From Plecoglossus altivelis (Eukaryota > Chordata > Actinopteri > Osmeriformes > Plecoglossidae): a stretch of 64,000 nt of DNA. The translations under genes and the position numbers were made by a program. The stretch's first letter is position 1. The number at the start of each line of letters is the position of its first letter. The stretch is from NCBI GenBank assembly GCA_036571765.1, contig BROE01000005.1, positions 9,081,518 to 9,145,517 on the forward strand, given 5' to 3'. The notes below the pieces were generated by a model. The model searched no databases, was not told the origin of the DNA, and saw nothing but the letters and a program-made list of their open reading frames with translations. This document shows positions 23,033 through 37,170 of the stretch, piece after piece.

Positions 23033-26000
23033 AAGGGACTACTGAAAACCTCTTTTGTATGGTACATAGCAGCTTATCATTAAAATGTGTCTGTTCCTTA
23101 ACTGAATGACTCATGTACGCATCATACATCATTTTACTATAACATGACACAGAATTGTGTGTCAAACATTGTGAGAACTGCAGTGAAAGTGGGACAATGA
23201 AGCCTGCATGGAATGTTCATTAACAGCCCTCAATTCCTCGTGTTGAGGAAGAGGCAGGATATGAGATTGGATATTCCATCATTGCAGTCAAGATAGGAAA
23301 TACCAAACCAATGTGGCACCTTTAAACTAAATTTACCCTATTATGAAATTTGTTGTGGATTTGGCTTGACTCACTATAACCTTTTCTATGAACTCAAACT
23401 GGCCTATAACACTAAACACTGTGGATGTTGAATGTTGACAATGAGTGGCTCCGCCCCTGGAGATTCTCCTGTTATCAAAGAAGCTGTGGCCTGTATCAGG
23501 AGGGGAATAGCAGACATTAACCAACACACCCACTACAGATTGGGTGCACTGATGAGTCTCTTTCTCTTTGTGCAGACAAAGAGTAAAGGCATAATTTACC
23601 TTGACATTTCTTTCAGACCTGTGCCCTGGCGGCAAAATGCATGATATGCAAGCACCAAAGATACCGGCTACGGACTCAGCAATACATCACGATAATACGA
23701 GGTCCACCTTGGCCTGTGTGGGTGTGTGGAAGTATGAGCACTTGCGTGTGTGCACTTGGACGTGAACAAATCACCAACAATCATTCTTTCAAAGAAATTA
23801 ACACATCGGAATTAGCATGCCATATTGGGTGCTATCTTTGATAAATCGACTGAAGGCTGTATGGGTATGTCTCTAGACATGTTTAAGATGTTACCCCACA
23901 GAAACTTCATCTTCACATATAGAGTATGTGCAAGCGCAGGATTTTAAAGCTAAACTCAAGGCATCCATCTGTCAGGGTGAGATTTTGCCCCCATTAAACA
24001 TTGTCTTGTGAGTGATTCAGAGATCTACTGTATATGCTGACTTGAGGGCCTATGCTGTCTAAACGTATCATATTTAAACGCATGGCGAGCAGCTTTATTA
24101 TTCCTTCCTTGCTGTACAGATTGATTACATGCCAAGTCTGATAAGCAAAATAAGTATTTCTGCGAGTTGTGTTGGGATCAAGAACATTACTCAAAGGCGT
24201 GAGCATTTTCTGTTTGGGTTTCCTCTAAGACACAGCTTCATATTTGGTTTGAGGACATTTATTATGGCCTCAACCCACTGCACATAGTTCATCACCCTAG
24301 AACTGCAAACACCCCAAAATGTTGGTCAAGATAATAAGTCAAAGTATTAGATGGAAACCTCAATGAAAATGCTCAAGAATAATAATAAAAAATTGCTTAT
24401 TAAGTGTGTGTCAGAGTGAGAAGTGCAGACACACACTTTCTTTCAGTTGAGTTTATTTGAAACCATGTCCTCCTCTAACCCCCAAAGCTGTGGAAGAGAG
24501 TATTCATTTTATTCAGAGAAGAAAACCCCCATCTGCAACAAAAGATACTGGTCAGCAAAAACCTGGGAATGAATCCGATACAAGGTTTCTCTGAAGGCCA
24601 GGAGGCCAAAGTGTTTAACCAAGCCCATACGCAAGCACTCAAATGTACAGACAGATGCATTATGTAGCCCCAGAAAATATACAACCATACGCTTATGAAA
24701 TTATATTTGAACTGCAGTTAATAGGGTCTGTCCATTCATTCAATCATTATTTCCTTGTACTGTACTTTTATACAATGTGAAACCCTCATTTTGACATGAC
24801 ACATGAATGGTCCATGGACTTTGTTATAAAAGGAAAAGTCATAAGATAATGGACAATAATTCGCTGTTCAGAATCCGGAGGAGTCGCTCCATCTTTTCTT
24901 CAACAATTTATTCCATTATCAATGCAGTTGGGGGAAAGAAATGGTTGCAGTTCAGGTCAATCACCATGCAAATGCGGATTCTGACGTGCTGGCCTTTGGA
25001 TTGGAAAGTTAATCAGGCACTGAATCGCTCTAAAGGTGTGACGGTCAGGGTTTGACCTAACGCAACGTTGGACCATTATCTATTGCAACCAGGAATGATC
25101 TCTCACACTACTTCAACAGCAACAGCATCTCCATCCTCTCTACAGAATTACTTTGAAATGACCCTTAGGTTAGCCTTTCACCGATGAGTTATCTCTAACG
25201 GATTAATGCACATTTGAGCCGTGCACACTAGCTGTGGTCGGAGATTTGGCTTGAGTTAGTTCAAGGTGAATTTGTAATAGGACATGCATGTTTTTGTATC
25301 AGACCTTCATGCAAAACGTTTCAGACAAATATGAAGCGTACATTAACTACCATGCAAGTTCACAGCAGTACCTCTAGTAAACAATGTTAAAATAACCTGC
25401 TGCGTCATTACATATATTTATGTTTAGGAAGTATGGGATGTTACACAAGTGAAACTTGGTATGGGGTGTCTCTAGCGCAAAATAAACATTAATAATAAGG
25501 TACTAACATTGTCAATTTAATATATAGCGTCACAATAACAAATGTATTTGAAGTTTATGTGCTGTAGTTATAACATACACCATGTTGTTTATCCTGATGC
25601 AAATTCACCTTGAACTGCTATTCTTCAACACAGTTTCTTTATCACATGTTATCGTGATCATGATTTAAAAGTTAGTTGCAGATCTCCCTTGAATCAATCA
25701 CTTCAAAAAACATTGTTCTATAAGTGATTTACTGTGTGAACTGAAAAGTAAATTATTTTCAAAAGAAAATTAAGTACCATCAACACCTCAAGTTAATTAT
25801 AGTACAGTTCATATGCTCCGCAGTTTCCTTGTTCATCTCCAAACCATCTTTAGACCACGATTATAATTAATTTTTGCATTCTTCCATTTGTTCTGCTCTC
25901 TCTGCAGTTGAGCTGGAGCCAGAATTACTTTTGCTCCGTTGATTTGTTGCTCCATCAATGGCTTATTTACATGAATGATACTGCTACCCTTAAATGGTCA

Positions 26001-26933
26001 AATCTAAACAGAGGAAGGTGCAGCGCTTGCAGCTCAAAAGGAATCCAAAACAAACTGCCAACTGCTTGAAGGGACGCAAAGGTCAACAACCAAAAGTATT
26101 AAGGTTATTTTGAAGGTTAGTTGAAGGAATACACACATTGAGTAGAATCCTGTAGCTGGGGATGTAACCTGCATTTGAAATCAATGTTGACATACATGCT
26201 GTCAGAGTTTATTTCGTATTTTTGTGTGTGTCAGGGGGTTCTGTTTGATGTCCTGCTGAGTTGTAGCATGTATCAATCTCTGAATTGCTGGAGGCATATC
26301 TTTAGAATAAAGCTGAGCCTTTTCCCCCAGGTGATATTGACCCACCGTTTACTTACTGCTGGAAGATCTAGAAGGGTGGGCAGTATCACATTTTGGAATC
26401 TGCACACCTTGAGTATTTCAATTACCCTAAAACAAGTAGGTAAAGAGTTCGATTTTTTCACCAATATTTATACCCAAGAGAAGAGCAAGGCATTGATACA
26501 AATAATTGCTCTATTCACTCCTTGCAGTGTCAACAGTTACTCCACTGAGACATTTGAGGGTGTTCAACTGAAGCTCTGTCAGTCTTGTGGTTGGCTTTAG
26601 CTCCGTTAGACAAGAAAATAGGATGTCGGCTGGCAACTGAGTGGCCGATGGGCGGAGCCGAGGGGGGATTTAACCCATGGGTGAGTGGTAAAGATTGACT
26701 CAACCACACATGAGAATCTGTTCCCAACATGTGGTACGCCTAAGTGACCACAGAATCGAGACCTTCAGGGGGGATATAACAACAAAAACCTGTCACAGCT
26801 CAGTTCACTACAACCAGACTATCAAACACACACATCCTTGTCAGCATACATGTACACATTTGTACAGCCACACACACAGGATCCATTTTTTCACTCCTTC
26901 AATAGTGCAAGTGTTCATAGCATTATTGCTAGC

Positions 26934-26936
<3 letters not shown>

Positions 26937-26992
<56 letters not shown>

Positions 26993-27055
26993 TCTCTCTC
27001 TCTCTTCTCTCTCTCTCTCCTCACTTGTCCTCTCTCACCCTCTCTCTCTCTGCCC
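26937..27055. repeat. CT microsatellite
   Basis: A pure TC run at 26937-26988 is followed by imperfect CT sequence. Both-strand frames (Ser/Leu or Arg/Glu) are artefacts. Confidence 0.9.
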
Positions 27056-27119
27056 TTGCCACAGATTAATAATGCAGGCCTCCTCCATATTTGAATAGAT
27101 GGATTCCCTCGATAAAGCA

Positions 27120-27250
27120 CTTCTCTGGAGACAGAAGACCCACAGGCCTATCTGCAGGGCCTCAGCAATAATCTGCACTCTCCCCCTCGTTTCTAATTAG
27201 GATGCCATAAAAAGTATAAAGCACTAATAATAGTAGGGGCCAGGCATTAA
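27120..27250. promoter_or_regulatory. Candidate conserved non-coding element
   Basis: Unique sequence directly after the CT tract, with CTAATTAGGATG, CATAAAAAGTATAAAG and CACTAATAATAG. Confidence 0.25.
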
Positions 27251-27642
27251 CACTGACTTTTACAAAAACTCTAAACTTACTTTCCTTTGTAAAAAGTGGA
27301 CCAAAGAAGCTGAAAGCATTATAAGATATTATGCAACTATTTAGCCATTCCAACTGCTTAGAACAAACATCTGGATCAGAAGTGTTACTAAAATAATGCA
27401 ATGTAGTTACATGGTAGTTTAACCATGGTAGTGTTTCACCCTAATATAAAGTGGGTTGAATACTGACTTCTGTTGTTCATTCTTTACATTTTTCAACCTT
27501 TGACTCCACCTGGATGCACTAGGCTCTACCTAATAGTTCTCAGTGTGAATGGAACGAGATGCTAGTGCTTGGGCATTTGGAGATGGACCAGGAAGTCACA
27601 GAGAAGGTCAGGTGTGCCGCAGAGGTGACTTGTCCTCATACT

Positions 27643-27687
27643 TACACACACGCACATACACACAGACACACACGCACCGACACACAG
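27643..27687. repeat. Imperfect CA repeat
   Basis: A CA run with G and T interruptions follows GTCCTCATACTTA. That preceding sequence faintly recalls the end of the dispersed repeat at 7.1 kb. Confidence 0.7.
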
Positions 27688-30600
27688 CGGTCGTATAATC
27701 CATCACAGTGTCATTACTCAGTCTGCCCTGCGTAGAATGACCCACAACTGTGTGAAGATGACAGTAAACGAGGGTGAGTCCAATCCAGGGGTGCACAGCG
27801 GTAGTCCAGGTCCATCTGCTGCCCCCACACCACAGCCAGCCAGCCAAGGGCACAGGCAACAGACGTCACACCATGGCTGAGTACTGCTTCACAGTCCAAC
27901 GCTGTTCAAGCACCAACCTAAGGTACACTCAATTCTCCTCCAGTAGTCCAACTGTTTCCATTGAAACAGAATCCAGGACTGTAAAATTTGGTTTATAATC
28001 ATACAATACTGTTTTTATAGCAGGTCTATATATTGGTCTGAGGATGCACCCTGCTATATAATATGCTTTCATACACACTATAGTTCCAGAACAACTTTTA
28101 GAAGAAAAGCTTTGATGAAAAGTTGATACGCTAATCAACAGTATGAAATTCAGCACAACATCACCATAGAATGTAATTCTCCAACTACACTGTTTCTCTG
28201 TAAAGAATTGATTAATATCAATAATGCATGGAAGTATCACTGAATTAAGTATGACGGACAACTCTTTTTTTTTATTACACTGGCAGGATATATTAATATT
28301 AAGTCACACAAGTTACGACTCACAAACACACATGAAGCAGACACATTTAGAAAATGTTATGTGGGCACCTTGTCTACCCTGTCCCCATCTTTCTCTCTTT
28401 CTCTCTCTCTCCCTAATCTCAAGTTGGTTTTAATTTACTTCACGTTTGGCTGGTCTCAGGTGGCTCAAAAATGCCCTGCGGTTTCATAAAGAACAGAATC
28501 CTAAGCACTGAGTACACAGTACACTAATTACATGAAACATGGTGTCTGAAGACTAACACTGTTGTTAAGCAAAGGTTGTTAGGTGACCTCTACAAACTCC
28601 CACAGTCTGCGAGTCTGTCCAAACCCCAAAAAACATACTTTCACAAGTTGCTGACAATGCTTTGCAGAGCATATGAAGCTTTCTTCTGCTGTATGTGAAA
28701 CCTTGCTTCTGTTTATCATTGAATAAAAGTCTTAACTATCAACTGTGATCCCATTCAATAACAAAAAAAGACTAGCTAATGATTTTGGTGTGTAGATGCA
28801 GAGCTCGCAAGGATGAGATGAATAATAGATGTGAAGCTATAAAGATGGCACCTTAAAGAGTGGTGGTTTACGTGTACCCTATCATCTTTAACTTGATTTT
28901 AAAAAAAGTTTTTCTCTCGATTAGCCTCAAAGGCCTCATTCATGACCCTATTTGTTGTATAAATATAACGAATCTTGCAGAACGGTCATTTGGAAGGTGT
29001 TCAAAGGGGACAAACTAAACCACAAGAGTAAAGCCAGCAAGAATGCGCTTCATTCGAAATTTTAAAACAGCATATCCAATGTTTTGCCGAGGATTCCCTT
29101 GTTAGAGTCTCTGTCAAGTCTAAAAATATCAAAGAAAAACGGATTTGCTTTTATGTGGAAATTTTGCTTTTCAGATGTCCATCTAAAAATCATACAAAAG
29201 TAAGTTCGAATTCAAATTAGCCTTCAAATAAGAAATCTTGTTTCACTGAGATATGATTTATTGTTTTGAAGTTTTCATAGAGGATTAATTATAAAGCCAA
29301 CAAATTAAAAGACAGTAAACTTTTGTCTCCGAATGATAGACAGACAGAGACGTAGACAGACATGCATAGACCGTTGTGCGTGTCTCATATATAAAATCCT
29401 CATTTGAAGTCAGAAGAATGAAGGAACAAAAGCAAAGTCTAAAAAGAATCAGGTCACAGTTGGTTTGTAGTTTGATTCATGCAAAAGCTATTTTTGAACG
29501 TCAATAGAAACATAGTCTTCATCTTATCATCTTAAATTAGGAGGTCTAACTATTAAGAGAAACAGCCTGTAAGAAGCTTTACACATTTTTAGACCAAACA
29601 TACATAAAAAAATATAAATTATTTAAAAATCTAAATATGTTATGATTCCCTACTGAACTCAAGTCATGACACAAATGTATTCTGCAATGTGTAGTGTAAA
29701 GGAATAGAAAAACAAATTCACTGTCGTTTCTAGCTTTGGGACCACATATAGGAATTTTCTACACAGTGACAATTACAATCAAAATGCATGAACACATCAA
29801 CTGATATTTTTATAATAAGCCTTAATTAAACTACACTTTACACTACACTACACTACACTTTACTGAAGATAATTCCTAAAAGAGAATACAAATTCCACAG
29901 TAATATAACAACCAGACAGTTAGGTCTGGGTAGTGTTTATTCTGCTAATAAAACAAACAGCAACACTTTAAGCAGGCTAAACTTTAGCATTCAATAGTTG
30001 ATATGTAGCTGTACACTTGTTATTGCAGTAATGATATGCATATTATTGATGATATTTTGGTTCAAATTAGTATTGTTGTACCCAAATTCATGTGTAAAAG
30101 AACAACATGGCTTTAGGGATCCTGCACCATGTTATCAGTTGAGGGTTACTTATAGTAAAGGGTAGAGGGTTAGTCAGAGAAAGGAAATAGTAACGGTTGT
30201 ATTGTTTTTAACCCCAGTAAGGTTTGTGGGTCCACCAGGCAGTGGATGAGTAGCAAAAATGTAAACACCAGACAAGGATTAAACATTCTTAAATGATGCG
30301 CAATTTCAGTGATCACAGCTGACTAATAACAAAGTGATAACTGATGATTAAACCTAGTTTTTCTTCAACCATGGCAATTTAATTGATTCAATTACCATAG
30401 CTAAACTACCGGTATCACTTGTTACCATATTGCATAGAACATGCTTACCTTTAAGCAAGTAACTCCTCATTTAAAATCTTATTTAATGATTAACTTCTTT
30501 CCTTGCCAATGATTGCTTTGCAGTGGTGCAAAGGGGACATACAGTACCTGTAAGTGATAAAAACAGACAGGTACTGAGTGAAAACCAAAGGAAGAAAACA

Positions 30601-32579
30601 CAGTCGAGGGACTTACTGTAACACTGACATGTTGTCTTTTGAGAAACTGTTTCACGTGCAAGAATCAGTAAGCTGAGAGAGTGAGTTATGTTACGTCCCT
30701 TTAAGAGAACTCCATTTCTCTGCAGGCTGTCTGAATGCTTTGAGGTACACCAAAGCAGAACTATTGGAGGATGCTTGAGTCCTTGATTTGCTCTTGGAAG
30801 TGTTCCATATTAAGTATATTGAAGTAGAGCAAATCACGTTTGTTGTTCTTTCAGTTGTCACTGTTTGAATTGATAAGATATTTCACAGTTGAATGCAGAA
30901 TTAATCCAAAGAGTAGCTTGATAGTTTGTGTTTGTGTTTTTCTCCTTTAAAGGTTAAGCTTGCGGATCACTCATAATCTATTTATCCACCGTTGTCTAAA
31001 CTTTTAAGAAGTAAAACGTACTTATTTATCAAATGCAATTAATTCAGTATTTTGTTAGTCTTGTGAGGAGTAATTACTTTTTCAAATCATTTCAGGTTTA
31101 GTCAGTAATTTAAAGAAAATTCCATGGCACAGATGTTGATGGGATACTAGCTACTAAAGAATGTGGCTCATGGCATATGTCTTAAAAAAAATGAAACATG
31201 TTCACTGTCAGTCTTTGTTAAGATCCCCTGTTAAATCTTAACTATGGGTACCAAGCCAAGACAGAGATACCCGGAGAGCTGACCGGACCGAAGGGAACAG
31301 ATGGAGCCATAAACCCCAATCCAGACACAGCTGGCATGGTCCACAGGTGTGCAGGTAGGGAGGAATGTATCCCCAGAAGGAGGGAGGAGGGCAGGAGAAG
31401 CAGTAGTTACACGTCCCCATGGATAACGGCAACAGGCGTCAACCTAATGAGGAACTCTGCATTGTTCTCTCCCCTTGAAAGTTCCTGTCTGTCAGGCCTT
31501 GACACATTGGTCACCCTCTCAGAGCATAGCCTGCTTTGGGCGTCCTGCTTCTTAGGGGACCAATCACACAGACTTGGCAGTCACCTGAGGTGGACCAATG
31601 GAGTGAATGTTCGAGGGCAAGGGGTCCTTGTCCAAGCCGGTCTCTCAGCAGCTGTTGCATTTCTCTGCTAGCACGGCAAAGACTCCTTAATATTTACAAT
31701 AAGAATAAGAAGGTTCTTCTATGTCAGATTACAGCTCAGAGCCCTGCACTGCAACCCTCAGGCGTAGGCAGTTGCACCAAGATACGTTCGATTCAAGCAG
31801 CCGCCAGTGTTACTGTTATACACAACAGAAAAGGTAGTCTTTCTTGTAACTCTCTCCTAAATCAACGTTTGCCTCCATGGCAAAAATTCCTAACTTACAA
31901 GGTTTTACTCCATCATACTTCACAGCCAAGGGTCTTATTCCCCATGACAAAAAGACGACTGGCTTCTCTCAAGCACTGGGATCATGGTGACAAGCGCTCA
32001 AAGACCCTGACACATCCAGGAGATGCACGCCTGTGATGTACACAGAGACTCTCTGTGCTTTACATGGGGTCTGGCCAACAACTACGGCTCCAGGTTCCCC
32101 AGAAAGAAAGCTGAAGCTGTTGAAAGACATGCGTAGTGCAACTCCTGACATGGATCTGTGGACCTGCAGTTCACGCTCTAGCCTTTCATCTGCCTTATGA
32201 AGTCTTCTTGGAAGTGCTCTGCAAAAAAAGGTGGTGAAGCCCAGGTGAAGCATGTTGTGTTGATTAGCACCAAAACATGAAGTACCGTTTTTTCCAATGC
32301 AATGAGTATGTGTTGGATATGAGCGGCAAACAGAGACAGAGTGAAAACTACCAGGGATGAGGGGTGGGGTGGGGGTGGGGGGGCAGAGAAAGGATAGGAA
32401 GTAGAGAGAAAGGCAGACAAAGGGAACAAGAGCACAGTAGCCAGGTGTCGCACTGTTTGCATCATCCAGCACCAGAGATCAGTCACGATGACATTCACCA
32501 GATCATGTTCTCATCTGTACACTGCATTCCAGAATCACAGAGTATTGGGAAAGGGGTGGCAAACTATCTGCGTTAAAGG

Positions 32580-33010
32580 TTGACATTAAGACTGCTAGGG
32601 GCATTTTGTTAAACCCTTGGCAGTGCTCCAGATCAAATAATCGATAGCCTGAGCTCCAGAGACTGCCTCTGTGCATTATAATTTGACATTGCTGTCACGG
32701 AGCACACTTTCTACATGGCTGTGTTAAAATGCAGGTACTATAATTAGTCAAACAGAGAAAGATTGGCTAGTTCATAATTTTGTAATTGCCACCACAGGGT
32801 CAGGTCTGAGCTCTTAGTATAGATAAGAATATGGTACTTAATGAGCGTACTGTCCAAAATAGGTTGAAGAAGCTCCAGGCTATTATTCCACAGCTCCCTG
32901 CTAATCTTTGCAGAAATCTCATTAACTTAAGTGCATTGTTGCACAACAAATACAGGCATAGCATGCAAATCTGGTCATAAATAATGTCCCCAACTCCCAA
33001 CCCCATGTTC
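32580..33010. promoter_or_regulatory. Candidate conserved non-coding element
   Basis: Unique sequence with AAATAATCGATAG, GCATTATAATTTGAC, CTATAATTAGTC, TTTTGTAATTGCC and ATTATTCCAC. It is free of simple repeats for over 400 bases and rich in homeodomain-type cores. Confidence 0.35.
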
Positions 33011-33123
33011 CATTACTGAATATTTTCTATCTTGACTGTATGAAGTCTCAATTGTTTATACTCGCAGTCTCTTAGATCCTGCAGGGGTGTTTCATGATGA
33101 CAACATTTCAGTACCATTTTGTA

Positions 33124-33177
33124 GCACGCACACACGCACACACTGCACACACGCACACACTGCACACTCGCTCACAC
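33124..33177. repeat. 17-bp CA-based tandem repeat
   Basis: The unit GCACACACGCACACACT is repeated about three times, the first and last copies degenerate. Confidence 0.75.
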
Positions 33178-34837
33178 AAACGGCAAAGGAATAATCCTAC
33201 TTTGAATTAATTATTGACATGGACCAATTTCTCATTCTGAGAAGTTAGCATAAAAGATTAAATTTCAAAAGAAGAAAAAAAAGATGTTTGGATGTTTTTT
33301 CTACATCTGCTGCTTTGTGTTATGTTTTTAAAATGTGATCATTAGCATCAGCATACGTGTCCAGTTTAGTAGGAAACAGTTTAGTTCAAGCAAACACTTC
33401 GAGAGAGTCACTGGATTAGCAAAAGGAGTGGATAATGAACCATTGTTGAGCACACATTGTGATAGTTCTGAAAGAAATTATATCCATGTTGTCTTTCTAA
33501 TTCTGTCCAACATCGCACCCGTGACCACAATTTTCTATTATGACCAAAAAACACTTTCAGGATGTACATTTCAAAGACTCATGTAAATAAGAATAGCTTT
33601 TTCATAGGACTGACAGTTCATAACATATAGTTCCAGTGTCTGGGCCTGTCACAAAATCACAAGATAAAATGGACCATTGCAACAAATATATCATCGATAT
33701 CGATTTTAAATGGATTTTACTAGTGAGAGGAGCTGTGAATCCGCAGTGTCAGAACTTCTGTGTTGCTCCAGAAGTCGACATCAGGGCCGTCCATTCACAC
33801 CTACTCCAAGCACCAGTCCAGTACTTCGGCATTGCAACACAACACTAATGGCAAAAGATGACATCTGTGAAGTCATCTTAGTGGTTTACAGTAGGGCCTC
33901 AGATCCACTTGATTAGGGAGGAGTGAAGATGAGTTAGTAGCTGCTGGGATGCACACGACAACATAAAGAGAAGGTAGCAGACTGCTATCATTGACCAAAT
34001 GTTGAGCTGGTGATTGCAAAAATAAGGGGAAAATTCTGAACAACTGATCTACTTAGACGTGACAAGAGAATACATCTGCTAGTTAGTTATACATGGTCAT
34101 GTGTCTCAGTCTCTTTCCGTCATGTCCTGTTAAACTAAGCATCTCCCCTGGCTAGCCTGGGTTTAAATAAAAACATCCAGTAATTGACTTATTGGATGAG
34201 TTCAGGCCATATATTTGTGGGATAACAGTTGATTCAGAATTGGTTTATTGGCCATGAAATTGCTCATATAATGAAAATTATTCAATGGCTTCCACTCAAA
34301 TCTGTGCATTTCTCTGGCTGACAATCTATTTTCTCTGACTACATACACACACAACTACATTGTGGTTGTGTAGTAAAGGGGACATGAAGGACATTCCAAT
34401 TCAACTTGAAGGCTTCTTTAACACAAACCTTTTCAGAAACTAACCCCACTGCCTTGTGTCCTGGCGAGCACCTGAACAGAGACGCTATCTCGGATTTGGC
34501 TCCGGACAACGCACGTGTCTCCTATCTTATGCTGTCTTTGTGGCTCCCATTGGCTATTGTCCCTGGTGATGCTCACTCAATATCTGGTTTCAGACAGCCA
34601 GAGCTATGTGGCTTCCACAGTCCAATCTCATTTATTTATATCCACCCAGGAGATCAGGCCCTTGCTGGCAGCTGGTCAGTACGACGAAGGTCTGCCATTC
34701 GCCAGATTTCTCCCTCCTCTATGGCTTTGAAAAAAGCTCCTATCTCAAAAGTAGTCTTCTACAGTCAGCCCAACGCTCTCTGCATTTCAAAGTGGCTGAA
34801 CTGTGCTTTGCGCGCCGGAGGGACCACCGGCACTCCA

Positions 34838-34950
34838 AAAACACACACACACATACACTTTTACACACTTGAGCAGGCATGCACGTGAACACACACACTC
34901 AAGCATGCATCAACTCAAGCACGCACATTCACACTTACACTTACGCACTC
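34838..34950. repeat. Imperfect CA/CACT repeat
   Basis: CA-rich sequence with TTACACT and CAAGCA interruptions. Confidence 0.7.
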
Positions 34951-35903
34951 ACAGAGTCCCCTCTCTCTGTTGGATTAGGCAGCTCTATATAAGCATGACC
35001 TGAGGAGGTGCCCCAGCACGGTGGAGGGATCCTGTTATTTAGGACATGCTCTGTAACTCTCATACTCACTCATTATAGGGAGAAAAAACCCTCTGAATGA
35101 ACACCTGGTGCTCTGGGAATATCAGCAAAGTAGCGAAGACCCTGTACTGTTGTCGACATAGATTCATAAGAAATAACTATTTTCATGTGTGTGTGCATGA
35201 GCGCGTGTGGTGTCTGTGTGTGTGCGTGTCCATGGTCATCGGTGTCTTGAGTGACACGTGTCACTCCTGTTACAGTAGTGAAGAGACACACAGCATCTCC
35301 ACTCCCCTCTGTCACAATGCTGGCCTTCATTGCAGGTGCAGTATGTACCAATCCAGGCAGGGTTAACCTGTGCTTGTCCTGACTGACAAGTCATTCTCTT
35401 GGTACACAAGAACCTCTGGCCCTCTTCTCATCATCCATGTCTTCTATGACAGGGCTCTGATTAAGCTTGGCAGAACACTGCAAGTTTCCCTCTTTCTGCA
35501 ATCCCTCTCTTTCTTTATCGCTCTCTCCCTTTCTCTTCCTAATGCTCTCTCTTTATTTCTCTGTCTCCTCCTCTTGGATTAGATATGGGCTGCCAGACAA
35601 TGACATATGATCCATGAGACAGTGGAATAATAGAAGCTAATTAATCCACAGTGCTGCCAAACCTGCAAGGAGCTCTCCAGGCTGCTGGAAGGACCATCTC
35701 ACCCCGGCTGACAGTCCAGAAGATTTGACAAGTGACCAGTATCACTTCTTGATCCCAGTTCTCTGGTACAACTAGGAAAAGGGGTTGTGGGCAAAAAAGT
35801 TTGCATTTCCGCTTTGAATGCACGATTTGACTATAACTTTAAAAACATTGACAGTTATTCGAGTCGCACATAAAGTTACTTGGGATTTTGTTGCCCCTTG
35901 CAT

Positions 35904-35968
<65 letters not shown>

Positions 35969-35976
35969 CATATATA
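35904..35976. repeat. Compound (CA)n-(TACA)n-(TA)n microsatellite
   Basis: About 16 CA units pass directly into TACATACATACA and then about ten TA units. This structure is prone to length change and to Z-DNA or cruciform formation. Confidence 0.9.
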
Positions 35977-36719
35977 AAACCTAGATATAATATATATGAA
36001 CTGAATCTAACAAGATTGATCAGGCTCCTGTGATATGGCGAGTAGTGAATGAATGTGTATTGTAGGTGATCCATATCCTTGATCTATGCTCTAAGTCCCT
36101 TTTGATCTATGTTCTGATTTCAAACTACCCAGTCATACATTCCTGCAGAGTGCAATGGAAATAAAAAGAATTGATCCAGTACTGTTCCATTGTATTAGGC
36201 AAACATACAGCACAAGCACATTCTTCCGGACCAAAGCTCTAACCAATGCAACTATCATGCCTTTTAATTTGTAATTCATTATCAATTAGAAAATGAAGCG
36301 TTGGAATCTCTGTAACCGATTGTAGCTCTCATTGGTAGATTACCTACAAGCCGCACCTTGGAACCAAGAGAGAAAGGAGGGAGAGGCAGTCTGACACAGG
36401 GTAACCCCACATTCAATCCCCTAGTCAGTCAAAAAACTGAATGTTCCTCTTTGATCCTGAACACTTTGAACATTCTGTCAGCCTTGTACTTTTATATGAA
36501 TAAAAATAAAATAAAAACCTTTAGGATGGTGCCCAGATGAGCTGCTTATGCAACATGCCACCAGAACCCCCCGCCCCCTATTCTTTTCTTCTTATCTTTT
36601 CTTCTCTCTCTAGCAGGAGGGGGGAAACATTGGAGTGCCAGTGGGGGGTTTTTTCATGGCCAAGTGTTGCTCATAGACGTGCTGCAGTATACAGTACGCT
36701 GACGGTCCCCTTCAGCCAG

Positions 36720-37170
36720 GCCGACCGATGAAGGCGCCTTGTTTTGCGTTGCAATGGCATTAAGGGAACAATACTGCACTGATGGTGACTCGCCAGGCGT
36801 CAGCTCCAGCAGCGGCGTAATCGCAGCCTCCCGGCAGCCGTTGCCAAGCTCACATCCTGTGGTTTGTCACCCCCCAACACCCAACCCCCCCCCCTTCCTC
36901 TCCTCCCTCCCGGCACAAGCACCATGCGTTTAGACTCAGGACTAGATCATTAGCCAGCTTCTTTCACAGGCCCGCTCTGAACTGACGAGAGCGTGGCACA
37001 CGCCGAGAGAAGACAATGGGTTGCATTCTTTTTTGGCAGACAAAGCAATATGCAAATGCATATCTGTATAGGAACAGGTTTCCAATAGTTCCCACCTTGT
37101 ATAAAGGCTGAATTCAACTTTAACAATGTCAATTCCTACAGTTGTTGACAACTGCTGGGCTTTGGTAGGT
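36720..37170. promoter_or_regulatory. Candidate regulatory stretch, CpG-rich start and octamer end
   Basis: A CpG-containing stretch (36720-36850), then a C run, then unique sequence with ATCATTAGCC and the octamer near-palindrome. No frame resembles a protein. Confidence 0.3.
37048..37063. promoter_or_regulatory. POU octamer inside a near-palindrome
   Basis: ATATGCAAATGCATAT contains an exact octamer ATGCAAAT (37050-37057) and an overlapping ATGCAT. POU-domain factors of the neural type bind such sites. It lies at the end of a regulatory-looking stretch. Confidence 0.4.

Larger units (their letters stand above)
20391..36700. other. lsamp upstream region, proximal block; no gene seen
   Basis: This is unique, AT-rich DNA between microsatellites (22.85, 22.99, 26.94, 27.64, 33.12, 34.84 and 35.90 kb). 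It may be intergenic or part of the intron of a longer lsamp isoform. Regulatory-looking stretches lie at 20.75-20.98, 21.17-21.42, 27.12-27.25 and 32.58-33.01 kb. I see nothing specific in 23.1-26.1, 28.5-31.2 or 33.3-34.8 kb apart from a short CTACA pentamer run at about 29.83 kb. Confidence 0.6.

Noticed and set aside
26175..26600. 141-codon plus-strand frame
   Set aside because: No recognisable motif, no supporting splice or start context.
31969..32472. 167-codon minus-strand frame
   Set aside because: No recognisable domain, overlapping frames on the other strand, and a G-rich tract in the middle; probably chance.
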